From Sphingomonas sp. (GTDB taxonomy: Bacteria > Pseudomonadota > Alphaproteobacteria > Sphingomonadales > Sphingomonadaceae), in the NCBI RefSeq assembly GCF_026460985.1, contig NZ_JAPKNM010000021.1, positions 1 through 37,845 of the forward strand: 37,845 bases of DNA, given 5' to 3'. Below the pieces are notes generated by a model. That model worked only from the letters and a program-made list of their open reading frames with translations. It ran no database searches and had not been told where the DNA came from. Positions 26,928-34,212 of the stretch are shown one piece after another (the first letter of the stretch is position 1; each line of letters opens with the position of its first letter). Made by a program: the position numbers and the translations under genes.

Positions 26928-28628
26928 ATGAACGATCTCGTCCCCCAGGAAGCGACTTCGATGCTTCCCTATTTCATCTATGCCGGCGTCGCGCTTGCCG
27001 CGCTGCTGATCCTCGGGCTGATCCTCGCGCGGCTCTACAAGCGCGCCTCGAAGGAGATCGGCTTCGTCCGCACCGGCTTCGGCGGCGAGAAAGTGGTGAT
27101 CAACGGTGGCGCGTTGGTGCTGCCGGTGTTCCACGAGACGATGCCGGTCAACATGAACACGGTGCGGCTCGCGGTCGAGCGCAAGAATTCGGACGCGCTG
27201 ATCACGCTCGATCGGCTGCGCATCGACGTGAAGGCCGAATTCTACGTCCGCGTGAAGCCCGATGCGCAGGCCATCGCCACCGCCGCGCAGACGCTTGGCA
27301 TGCGCACGATGCATCCGGACGCGCTCAAAGAGCTGGTCGAAGGCAAGTTCGTCGACGCGCTGCGCTCGGTCGCGGCGGGGATGACGATGGCGCAGCTCCA
27401 CGAGCAGCGCGCCGAATTCGTCCAGAAGGTGCAGCAGGTCTCGTCGGTCGATCTGGCGATGAACGGGCTCGAGCTCGAATCGGTCTCGCTGACCGGTCTC
27501 GACCAGACTTCGATCGAGCATTTCAACGCCAACAATGCGTTCGACGCCGAGGGTCTTACCAAGCTCACCGAGCAGATCGAGCTGCGCAAGAAGGCGCGCA
27601 ACGACATCGAGCAGGACACCCGCGTCCAGATTGAGACCAAGAATCTCGAGGCGCAGCGCCAGTCCTTCCTGATCGGCCGCGACACCGAGTTCGCCCGATT
27701 GGAGCAGGAGCGTGAGGTCGAGATGCGCCGCGCCGCGCAGGCCGCCGAAGTCGCGCGCGAGCAGTCGCTCCGGCAGCAGGAAGCCGATCAGGCGCGGATC
27801 GAGGCCAAGAAGCTGGTCGACGCGCAGCAGATCGAAGCCGATCGCGCGGTGCAGGAGGCGAAGATCGCGCAGACCCAGGCGCTTGAGCTCGCCCGGCAGG
27901 AACAGCAGATCGCCGTCCAGAACAAGAGTCGCGAGGAAAGCCAGGCCAAGGCCAAGGCCGACGAGGCGCGCGCCGAGGCGGTGGTCGCCGAGGAACGCGT
28001 CGGCACTGCGCGCGAGGCCGAGGTCGCCGAGCGCCAGAAGCGCATCGAACTGATCGATGCCGCCCGCGAAGCCGAGCGCGCGGCGATCGGGATCAAGGTC
28101 CAGGCCGAGGCCGAGAAGTCCGCCGCCGCCGACCGCGCCGAGGCCGCGCGCCTCGCCGCCGAGGGCGAGGCCGAGGCCGCCAAGCTGCGCGCCGAGGCCG
28201 ATCGCGTGCGCTTCGAAGTCGAGGCGGCGGGCCAGCGCGCAGTCAACGAGGCGGCGAACATCCTGTCCTCGGACCAGGTGTCGCTTCAGACCAAGATGGC
28301 GCTGCTCAAGGTGTTGCCCGAAGTGATCCGCGAGGCGTCGAAGCCGCTCGAGGCGATCGATTCGATCAAGATCGTCCAGGTCGACGGGCTCACCGGGCGC
28401 GGCGGCAGCGTGGGCGTCGGCGCCGCGAACGATGGCGATGGCGAGCGCAACCTCGCCAATTCGGCGGTGTCGGCGGCTTTGCGCTATCGCGCGCAGGCGC
28501 CGGTGATCGACGGGCTGATGAAGGAGCTCGGCTTCGACGGCAGCTCGCTCGACACGCTGGTGGCCAGCGCCACCGCCGATCCCGCGCCGGTCGCTCCGCC
28601 GCAGCCGCCGGTGCAGGCCGCCGAATAG
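26928..28628 (+). CDS. yqiK: Flotillin family membrane protein YqiK
   Basis: Flotillins scaffold membrane microdomains. The 566 residues start at MNDLVPQEATSMLPYF, which aligns with the remembered MDDIV start of E. coli YqiK. An internal ATG at 26961, eight bases after AGGAAG, is an alternative. A membrane helix at about 14-36 is followed by an SPFH/band 7 domain (FVRTGFGGEKVVINGGALVLPVFHE to LESVSLTGLDQTS) and the conserved FNANNAFDAEGLTKLTEQIE. A long Glu/Ala/Arg-rich coiled coil covers about residues 220-455. The C-terminal part has SIKIVQVDGL and a Gly-rich stretch. It forms an operon with yqiJ and ends in a probable terminator. Confidence 0.96.
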   Translation: MNDLVPQEATSMLPYFIYAGVALAALLILGLILARLYKRASKEIGFVRTGFGGEKVVINGGALVLPVFHETMPVNMNTVRLAVERKNSDALITLDRLRIDVKAEFYVRVKPDAQAIATAAQTLGMRTMHPDALKELVEGKFVDALRSVAAGMTMAQLHEQRAEFVQKVQQVSSVDLAMNGLELESVSLTGLDQTSIEHFNANNAFDAEGLTKLTEQIELRKKARNDIEQDTRVQIETKNLEAQRQSFLIGRDTEFARLEQEREVEMRRAAQAAEVAREQSLRQQEADQARIEAKKLVDAQQIEADRAVQEAKIAQTQALELARQEQQIAVQNKSREESQAKAKADEARAEAVVAEERVGTAREAEVAERQKRIELIDAAREAERAAIGIKVQAEAEKSAAADRAEAARLAAEGEAEAAKLRAEADRVRFEVEAAGQRAVNEAANILSSDQVSLQTKMALLKVLPEVIREASKPLEAIDSIKIVQVDGLTGRGGSVGVGAANDGDGERNLANSAVSAALRYRAQAPVIDGLMKELGFDGSSLDTLVASATADPAPVAPPQPPVQAAE

Positions 28629-28635
28629 CGTTGGG

Positions 28636-28668
28636 GCGCCGGCGATAAGCGCACCTTATCGCTGGCGC
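28636..28668 (+). terminator. Probable terminator of yqiJ-yqiK
   Basis: A 14-bp stem (GCGCCGGCGATAAG against CTTATCGCTGGCGC, one G.T pair) with a CGCAC loop starts 7 bases after the yqiK stop. The T-richness after it is modest (ACGGCTATTTGTTT). Confidence 0.65.
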
Positions 28669-28739
28669 ACGGCTATTTGTTTGACGCCGGGCGCGCGGAC
28701 CGCACAAAGGCGCCGCACCAATTCAAGGGGGAGCGTCTC

Positions 28740-29357
28740 ATGGGTCCGTTCGTGCTGCACGAATATGCGCTGTCGGGGAATTGCTACAAGATCCGCCTCA
28801 CCGCGGCGCATGTCGGGCTTCCGCTCGAGCGGCGGCAGTACGACATCCTCAAGGGCGAGACGCGCACCGCGCAGTTCCTCTCGGAGGTCAATGCCAATGG
28901 GCGCATCCCGGTGCTCCAGATCGGCGACGACTTCCTGCCCGAGAGCAATGCCGCGGCCTTCTATCTGGCGGACGGTAGCGACCTGATTCCCGCCGATCGC
29001 TTCGAGCGCGCCGACCTGCTGCGCTGGCTGTTCTGGGAGCAATACAACCACGAGCCCAACATCGCGACGGTGCGTTTCTGGCGGACCGTGGTGGGCGAGG
29101 CGAATCTGGCCGAGCTCCAGCGCGCCCAATTGCCCGGCAAGATCGCCGCGGGCGAGGCGGCACTCGCGCTGATGGACGAGCATCTCGGGCGGCGCGACTT
29201 CCTCGTGCTCGACCGGCTGACGCTCGCCGACATCGTCCTCTACGCCTATACCCATGTCGCCGAGGAGGGCGGTTTCGACCTCCGGCCCTATCCGAACGTC
29301 CGCGCATGGCTGGCGCGCGTCGCGGCGCAGCCGGGGCATGTCGCGATCACCGATTGA
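28740..29357 (+). CDS. Glutathione S-transferase family protein
   Basis: This cytosolic protein of 205 residues starts at MGPFVLHEYALSGNCYKIRL after AAGGGGGAG. The thioredoxin-like N-domain contains SGNCYKIRL, with the likely catalytic Ser/Cys region, and the glutathione-binding NGRIPVL-QIGDDFLPESNAAAFYL segment. An all-helical C-domain with FLVLDRLTLADIVLYAYTHVAEEGG follows. The family conjugates or isomerises electrophilic compounds with glutathione; the substrate is unknown. The gene appears single, after the yqiJ-yqiK operon. Confidence 0.92.
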   Translation: MGPFVLHEYALSGNCYKIRLTAAHVGLPLERRQYDILKGETRTAQFLSEVNANGRIPVLQIGDDFLPESNAAAFYLADGSDLIPADRFERADLLRWLFWEQYNHEPNIATVRFWRTVVGEANLAELQRAQLPGKIAAGEAALALMDEHLGRRDFLVLDRLTLADIVLYAYTHVAEEGGFDLRPYPNVRAWLARVAAQPGHVAITD

Positions 29358-29407
29358 GGGGCTCGCTCCCGTCGCCCGGCCCATAGCGGGGAGGCATAGG
29401 ACGAGTA

Positions 29408-29423
29408 ATGCAAGATCTTGCAT
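29408..29423. promoter_or_regulatory. Perfect 16-bp palindrome, possible operator
   Basis: ATGCAAGATCTTGCAT lies 51 bases after the transferase stop, at the start of a 684-base gene-poor stretch. It has the look of a dimeric repressor site, but no gene start lies close to it. Confidence 0.4.
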
Positions 29424-29501
29424 ATGTCGCTTTTGTCCAATCGCGCAAGCGGACTAGCGCGTAGAAGGATGGGCGATCGAGGTTCCGCAGGCGGGGCCTT
29501 G

Positions 29502-29531
29502 GGAGCCCGGTCGGGTTTCCGGCCGGGCTCC
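29502..29531. other. Long GC-rich hairpin without a T tail
   Basis: A 13-bp stem (GGAGCCCGGTCGG against CCGGCCGGGCTCC, one G.T pair) closes on a GTTT loop. No T run follows on either strand, so it is not a classic terminator. It could belong to a non-coding RNA or a repeat. Confidence 0.45.
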
Positions 29532-29644
29532 ATTCGCCACTTGGTCTTTCCGGGCAGGATTGCTCGCGCGCCACACATGGGCGCGGAGATGCCCCGCGCC
29601 ATGGGCGAGATCGTGGATGCCGGTTGAACTTGGAGATCTGAAAC

Positions 29645-29833
29645 GTGCGCAAATGCGTCTACGACGGTTCCCGGGCGCTCCCGCTGAGCGCGGCTCGGCA
29701 GGAACTCGCCCGTTGGCTGGCGGGCTTGCGCGAGGTGGGTAGGGTGCTCTTTCCGGAAGAGGCTGCGGTTCGCCGGTCTCGCATTTCTTCGAGCGAGGGG
29801 CGGTCCGCGAACCGGATCCCTGGCGATCGCTAG
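29645..29833 (+). CDS. Doubtful small open frame
   Basis: A 62-codon frame starts with GTG (reading VRKCVYDGSRALPLSAARQE), with GGAG 12 bases upstream. The composition is Arg- and Ala-rich and no family is recognised. The 684-base stretch from 29358 to 30041 otherwise holds the palindrome, a hairpin and a repeat fragment but no gene I can support. This frame is reported only because it is the best coding candidate there. Confidence 0.15.
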   Translation: MRKCVYDGSRALPLSAARQELARWLAGLREVGRVLFPEEAAVRRSRISSSEGRSANRIPGDR

Positions 29834-29852
29834 CGGGCCCTTGCCGCCATCA

Positions 29853-29878
29853 AGCCCCTCCCCTTCAGGGGAGGGGCT
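29853..29878. repeat. Single repeat hairpin unit
   Basis: AGCCCCTCCCC and GGGGAGGGGCT form a perfect 11-bp stem with a TTCA loop, flanked by GCCCTT and AAGGGC. It is a solitary relative of the hairpin ends of the composite repeats. Confidence 0.6.
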
Positions 29879-30041
29879 AAGAAGGGCAAATGGTCACCGT
29901 TCGCGATTTATGAGGTCCCGGCGCTCGCCAGGGTGACGATTGTCCGCATTCCGTAGTCGTACGGACGCCCTCAACGATTCCGATTGTAACATTCCCCCGG
30001 CATAGGCGCCTGCAGGACAAGGCTCCCGCGGGGGAATGATC

Positions 30042-30917
30042 ATGGCAACGATCACCAGGCTTCCGTTCGACGCAGCGCAATTCGCGGACTTTCACGCGAT
30101 TCAGCCGACCATCCCCGAGCGGACGATCGCCGGGCGCCGGCAATATCGCACCGTATGGATCTCCGACGTTCATCTCGGCACGCGCGGCTGCAACGCGGAG
30201 ATGCTCATCGATTTCCTCGACCATGTCGACAGCGAGACGATGTATCTGGTCGGCGACATCATCGACGGCTGGGCGCTCAAGAAGCGCTTCTACTGGCCCG
30301 ACGCCCATAACGACATCGTCTGGCGCGTGCTCAAGCGCGCCAAGCGCGGCACCCGCATCGTCTACATCCCCGGCAATCACGACGAGATGTTCCGCCAGTT
30401 CTCGGGGCTCCATTTCGGCGGCGTCGAGATCACACGCCAGGCGATCCACGAGACCGCCGACGGCAAACGCCTGCTCGTTCTCCACGGCGACGAGTTCGAC
30501 GCGATCACGCTCTCGCACCGCTGGCTCGCGCATCTGGGCGATGCAGCGTACGAGGCGATGATGGCGCTCAACCGCTGGCTCAACAGCGTCCGGCGGCTGT
30601 TCAACCTGCCTTATTGGTCGCTCAGCAAATACGCCAAGCAGAAGGTCAAGAACGCCGTCTCCTTCATCTCCAAGTTCGAGGAAGTCGTCGCGCACGAGGC
30701 GGCGCATCGCGGAATCGACGGTGTCGTTGCCGGGCACATCCACAAGGCGGAGATGCGCGAGATCCAGGGCGTGGAATATTATAATGACGGCGATTGGGTG
30801 GAGGGTTGCACCGCGCTCGTCGAGCATTACGACGGTACCATGGAAATTCTCCATTGGGCCGACGAGATAGCGGCGCGCGATGCGCCCGGATCCGAGGCCA
30901 GACTAGAGGCGGCGTGA
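30042..30917 (+). CDS. UDP-2,3-diacylglucosamine diphosphatase-like metallophosphoesterase
   Basis: The 291-residue protein starts at MATITRLPFDAAQF, seven bases after GGGG; the ATG six bases earlier is less well placed. It carries the full calcineurin-like metal-binding set: DVHLG (Asp42, His44), GDIIDG (Asp72), GNHDE (112-115), HGDEFD and GHIHKAE. It belongs to the LpxH-related family of lipid A-type pyrophosphatases but lacks evidence of being the essential LpxH itself. The next gene, a glycosyltransferase, overlaps its stop (GTGA), so the pair probably acts on one glycolipid or nucleotide-linked substrate. The product could be a membrane-surface enzyme. Confidence 0.92.
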   Translation: MATITRLPFDAAQFADFHAIQPTIPERTIAGRRQYRTVWISDVHLGTRGCNAEMLIDFLDHVDSETMYLVGDIIDGWALKKRFYWPDAHNDIVWRVLKRAKRGTRIVYIPGNHDEMFRQFSGLHFGGVEITRQAIHETADGKRLLVLHGDEFDAITLSHRWLAHLGDAAYEAMMALNRWLNSVRRLFNLPYWSLSKYAKQKVKNAVSFISKFEEVVAHEAAHRGIDGVVAGHIHKAEMREIQGVEYYNDGDWVEGCTALVEHYDGTMEILHWADEIAARDAPGSEARLEAA

Positions 30918-31963
30918 CGGCGGCGGCGGGGGTCGACGAGGTGCGCATCGCGATCGTGACCGATGCCTGGGAGCCCCAGGTCAACGGCGTCGTCCGCACG
31001 CTCCAGTCCGTCCGGCGCGTGCTGGAGGCGCAGGGGCACCGGGTCGAGGTGATCTCGCCCGACCGTTTCTATTCGCTGCCATGTCCGACCTATCCCGAGA
31101 TCCGCCTCGCGCTCGCCAGCACCGGCAGCGTCGGCGCGATGCTCGAGCAATTCCGCCCCAATGCGATCCATCTCGCCACCGAAGGCCCGCTCTGCGTCGC
31201 CGCGCGGCGCTGGTGCCTGCGCAACGACATGCCCTTCACCACGGCGTATCATACCCAGTTCCCCGATTATGTCTCGGCGCGCTCGGGCGTCCCCGCCGAA
31301 TGGATCTGGCGCTATATCCGCTGGTTCCACGCGCCGAGCCAGGCGATCCTCGCCTCGACGCCGTCGATCCGCGAATCCCTGGTCTCCCACGGCCTCGCCA
31401 AGGTGAAGCATTGGGGCAGGGGCGTGGACCTCGCCAATTTCCGCCCCGGTCTCGCGCCGCATCCGGCGATGGCGGACCTCGAAGGCCCGGTGCAGCTCTA
31501 TGTCGGCCGCGTCGCCATCGAGAAGAATCTCGAGGCGTTCCTCAAGACCGCGCATCCCGGTACCAAGGTCGTGGTCGGCGACGGGCCTGCCCGCGCTGCG
31601 CTCGAGGCGCGCTTTCCCGAGGCGAAGTTCCTCGGCCCGATGTTCGGCACGGAACTCGCCTCGGCCTATGCCGCCGCCGACGTGTTCGTCTTCCCCAGCA
31701 AGACCGATACGTTCGGCCTCGTGATGATCGAGGCGCTGGCCTGCGGCGTGCCGGTTGCCGCCTATCCGGTCACCGGCCCGATCGACGTGCTGACGCCGGA
31801 GACCGGCGCGATGGACGCCGATCTCACCACCGCCATCGCCGCGGCCCTGACCCGCGACCGGCAGGCATGCGCCGCTTATGGCCGCAGCTTCACCTGGGAA
31901 GCGAGCGCGCGCCAGTTCCTCGCCGCGCTCTGGCCGATGGACGATCACGAAGCGGCGGCATAG
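30914..31963 (+). CDS. Glycosyltransferase family 4, alpha-mannosyltransferase/SqdX-like
   Basis: The start is taken as the GTG at 30914 that overlaps the previous stop; a second GTG at 30941 (VRIAIVTDAWEPQVNGV), with GGGGG upstream, is equally possible. About 349 residues form a GT-B fold: the N-domain has IAIVTDAWEPQVNGVVRTL and TTAYHTQFPDYV, and the C-domain has LYVGRVAIEKNLEAFL and the donor-binding SKTDTFGLVMIEALACGVPVAA with the E-x7-E motif. It resembles glycolipid-forming enzymes of the MgtA/SqdX type. Co-translation with a metallophosphoesterase suggests a glycolipid pathway; the sugar is unknown. Confidence 0.9.
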   Translation: MTAAAGVDEVRIAIVTDAWEPQVNGVVRTLQSVRRVLEAQGHRVEVISPDRFYSLPCPTYPEIRLALASTGSVGAMLEQFRPNAIHLATEGPLCVAARRWCLRNDMPFTTAYHTQFPDYVSARSGVPAEWIWRYIRWFHAPSQAILASTPSIRESLVSHGLAKVKHWGRGVDLANFRPGLAPHPAMADLEGPVQLYVGRVAIEKNLEAFLKTAHPGTKVVVGDGPARAALEARFPEAKFLGPMFGTELASAYAAADVFVFPSKTDTFGLVMIEALACGVPVAAYPVTGPIDVLTPETGAMDADLTTAIAAALTRDRQACAAYGRSFTWEASARQFLAALWPMDDHEAAA

Positions 31964-31985
31964 ATTTCTCCGGGCGCCTCCCGCC

Positions 31986-32014
31986 TTGCTCTTCGCCGCA
32001 TACCGCAGTAAGTC
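31986..32014 (+). promoter_or_regulatory. Candidate promoter of the TrcR-like gene
   Basis: TTGCTC (31986-31991), a 17-base spacer and TAAGTC (32009-32014) fit a weak housekeeping promoter. The predicted start, near 32021, would lie just before the hairpin at 32028. Confidence 0.4.
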
Positions 32015-32027
32015 GATCTGGTGACGT

Positions 32028-32060
32028 GGCCGCCCGTGATGGGCGGCCCTTATTGTTTCT
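32028..32060 (+). terminator. Terminator-like hairpin just before the TrcR-like gene
   Basis: GGCCGCCC and GGGCGGCC form a perfect 8-bp stem with a GTGAT loop, followed by CTTATTGTTTCT. It ends 11 bases before the GTG start of the next gene. It may end the glycosyltransferase operon, or act as an attenuator in the TrcR leader if transcription starts just upstream. Confidence 0.65.
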
Positions 32061-32071
32061 GGAGATGAAAA

Positions 32072-32752
32072 GTGGCCCAGCCGCTGATGCCGCATGCGAC
32101 CGCTTCCTGGCTGGTCGACAATACTTCGCTCTCGTTCGAGCAGATCGCCGAGTTCTGCGGGCTCCATATCCTCGAGATCCAGGCGATCGCCGACGATACC
32201 GCCGCGACCAAGCTCACCGGCCGCGATCCGGTCCGCGCACACGAGCTGACGATGGACGAGATCGAGAAGGGCCAGGCCAATCCCGATTACCGGCTCCAGA
32301 TGCTCAAGGGCCCCGACCAGGTCCGCCGTACCAAGGGCCCGCGCTACACGCCGGTCTCCAAGCGCCAGGACAAGCCCGACGGCATCGCCTGGATCCTGCG
32401 CAACCATCCCGAGATTTCGGACGGCGCGATCGGCAAGCTGATCGGCACCACGCGCACCACGATCGCCGCGATCCGTGACCGCAGCCACTGGAACATCGCC
32501 AACATCACCCCGAAGGATCCGGTCACCCTGGGCCTGACCTCGCAGCGCGAGCTCGACGCCCTCGTCGCCAAGGCTGCCAAGGCCGCGGGCATCGAGGCGC
32601 CGACCGATACCCGGCTCGAGGGCGACCGCGAGGCGCTGATCGAGCAGCTCCGCGCCGAGCGCACCGCCGCCGCCCACGCCGCCGAGGCAGGCGAGGGCGG
32701 CGAGGAGACCGGCCCGGTCGAGCACACCGCCGAGACGCTGTTCCGTCAGTAA
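32072..32752 (+). CDS. trcR: Cell cycle transcriptional regulator TrcR (DUF1013)
   Basis: The 226-residue protein starts with GTG (MAQPLMPHATASWLVDNTSL), with GGAG about 8 bases upstream. The DUF1013 family is alphaproteobacterial and its members are named TrcR, a cell-cycle transcription regulator. Two helix-turn-helix-like parts are visible: LSFEQIAEFCGLHILEIQAIAD (about 20-41) and ISDGAIGKLIGTTRTTIAAIRDRS (about 115-138). The C-terminus is Ala/Glu-rich and probably disordered. It stands alone between a terminator-like hairpin and a composite repeat. Confidence 0.92.
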   Translation: MAQPLMPHATASWLVDNTSLSFEQIAEFCGLHILEIQAIADDTAATKLTGRDPVRAHELTMDEIEKGQANPDYRLQMLKGPDQVRRTKGPRYTPVSKRQDKPDGIAWILRNHPEISDGAIGKLIGTTRTTIAAIRDRSHWNIANITPKDPVTLGLTSQRELDALVAKAAKAAGIEAPTDTRLEGDREALIEQLRAERTAAAHAAEAGEGGEETGPVEHTAETLFRQ

Positions 32753-32783
32753 GCGGGGCGATCACGTACATTGGCATCCGGCT

Positions 32784-32938
32784 CCCCTCCCTGAAAGGGA
32801 GGGGATCAAGGGGTGGGTTTTGAAGCGGCCGGGGCTCGATGCCCCGGCCGCTTCATTTCAGCAGCGTGGCGCGTGAGTCTTTTGGGCGCGCAGACGCGCG
32901 CACCCACCCCCATCCCCTCCCTGCAAGCAGGGAGGGGC
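32784..32938. repeat. Composite intergenic repeat, copy 2
   Basis: It has the same layout as the copy at 14321-14473: CCCCTCCCTGAAAGGGAGGG, then GGGGTGGGTTTT, a long hairpin GAAGCGGCCGGGG...CCCCGGCCGCTTC around CTCGATG, GAGTCTTTTGGGCGCGCAGA, CACCCACCCC and the closing CCCCTCCCTGCAAGCAGGGA hairpin. The central hairpin is more perfect than in copy 1. It separates two convergent genes. Confidence 0.85.
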
Positions 32939-32947
32939 GTTTTGCGG

Positions 32948-34084
32948 CTACCCATCGATATCCACCCCCAGCGCGATGCGCCCGGCCAAGTCGAGCTGCG
33001 GCCCGAGCTGCAGCGGGTGGAAGCGCGCGCCCTGGACGTCGCGCAGGGCGCGTTCCAGCCCTGCCTTGCGATAGAAGGACGCGCCGCCGGCAAGCTCAAT
33101 CGCCCGCTCGACCGTCTCGATCGCGCCGCGCCCGACCAGCGTCCGCCGGATCATCGCGCTGCTGCTCGTCTCCGGGCCCGGCGCGCCCGTCTCGGCGATC
33201 TCGATCATCGACCGGAGTGCCAGGTCCATCGCGGCATGAGCGTTCTCCATCTCGCCCGCACGGCGGATGAGGTCAGCATCGGCCTTGCGTCCGCGTACGA
33301 TCGTCAGCGCTGCCGAGCGCGCGCCGTCGGCGACGCCGGCATAGGCCGAATAGATCGGCGCGAAGGCGATCATGCTGATCACGTGGAACAGCATGTGCCA
33401 CTTGCCCTGCGGCCGCCGCCCGGCGATCCCCGCATCGGCGACGAACACCTGATCGAGCACCACGTCGTGCGATCCGGTGCCGCGCATGCCGAGCACGTGC
33501 CAGCTGTCGGCGATCGTCACGCCCTCGCCGCGCAGCGGCACCGCGAAGTGGAGCACGGTGGGGCCCCCCTCGGCATCGGCATGGATCGCGCTGGTCATCA
33601 GCAGGTCGCCGGCCTGGCAACCGCTCGAAAAGGCCTTGCGCGCGTCGATGCGGAAGCCGCCGTCCACCTTGGTCGCGGTGCCGCCGCTCGCCAGCCAGTC
33701 CGAGCCGCCGCTCGATACCAAGGCGAGATCCTCGGCCGCGACTCGCTTGAGCAGCCCGTCGGTCGGCGCGCCCTGGTGGCGCCAGCGCCACGCCGCCGCG
33801 GCGACGAGGTGCGTGTGCATCGAAAAGGCCAGGGCGGTCGATCCGCAGGCGGCGCCGAGCACGCGGATCGCCGCGCAGATCTCCCCCAGCGACGCGCCGC
33901 CGCCGCCCAGCTCGGCGGGCACCAGCGCCTTGAAGAAGCCGGCTTCCTTCAGCGCGGCAAAGCCCTGGTCGACGAAGCTCTCTTCGGCATCGTGCCGGTC
34001 GGCGAGCGGCGCGATCCGTTCGGCGATGGCATGCGCTTCGTCGATCCAGTCACGCGTCTTGGGTGCATCCATGGTCATCAACAT
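32948..34084 (-). CDS. Acyl-CoA dehydrogenase family flavoprotein (DszC/SfnB-like)
   Basis: From MLMTMDAPKTRDW, with GGAGA 5 bases upstream, the protein has 378 residues. It has the acyl-CoA dehydrogenase layout: a helical N-domain (FFKALVPAELGGGGASLGEICAAIR near residue 55-80), a middle beta domain (SSGGSDWLASGGTATKVDGGFRIDARKAFSSG, then WHVLGMRGTGSHDVVLD) and a C-terminal helical domain (GGASFYRKAGLERALRDVQGARFHPLQ). The absence of the usual catalytic Glu context and the WHVLGMRGTGS block suggest the monooxygenase-like branch (DszC, SfnB or HpaB-like group C flavin enzymes) rather than beta-oxidation. It is divergent from an HxlR regulator with paired operators in between. Confidence 0.85.
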   Translation of the reverse strand: MLMTMDAPKTRDWIDEAHAIAERIAPLADRHDAEESFVDQGFAALKEAGFFKALVPAELGGGGASLGEICAAIRVLGAACGSTALAFSMHTHLVAAAAWRWRHQGAPTDGLLKRVAAEDLALVSSGGSDWLASGGTATKVDGGFRIDARKAFSSGCQAGDLLMTSAIHADAEGGPTVLHFAVPLRGEGVTIADSWHVLGMRGTGSHDVVLDQVFVADAGIAGRRPQGKWHMLFHVISMIAFAPIYSAYAGVADGARSAALTIVRGRKADADLIRRAGEMENAHAAMDLALRSMIEIAETGAPGPETSSSAMIRRTLVGRGAIETVERAIELAGGASFYRKAGLERALRDVQGARFHPLQLGPQLDLAGRIALGVDIDG

Positions 34085-34140
34085 CTTTCTCTCCACGATT
34101 TGGCTGTGAGACCAGATTGCGGAGCCGGGCGATTCCATCC

Positions 34141-34157
34141 AGTTCAGAAACTGAACT
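34141..34157. promoter_or_regulatory. Operator 1 between the dehydrogenase and HxlR regulator genes
   Basis: AGTTCAGAAACTGAACT is a perfect dyad with 7-bp arms and a 3-base centre. It shares the pattern GTwCAG-AwA-CTGwAC with the second site, whose centre is 22 bp away. It lies 57 bases upstream of the dehydrogenase start and 56 bases upstream of the regulator start. Confidence 0.75.
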
Positions 34158-34163
34158 TGCCCG

Positions 34164-34178
34164 GTACAGATACTGTAC
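34164..34178. promoter_or_regulatory. Operator 2 between the dehydrogenase and HxlR regulator genes
   Basis: GTACAGATACTGTAC is a perfect dyad with 6-bp arms and a 3-base centre of the same design as operator 1. The 22-bp centre spacing puts both sites on the same face of the helix. GTAC-containing dyads are common for HxlR-family proteins, so the adjacent regulator is the likely ligand. Confidence 0.75.
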
Positions 34179-34212
34179 TAAACTCCTGCGCGAGTTTGAA
34201 GGGAAACGCAGG

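Noticed and set aside
29418..29627. A 69-codon plus-strand frame in the gene-poor stretch
   Set aside because: It has no ribosome binding site, is rich in Arg and Gly, and is crossed by the long hairpin.
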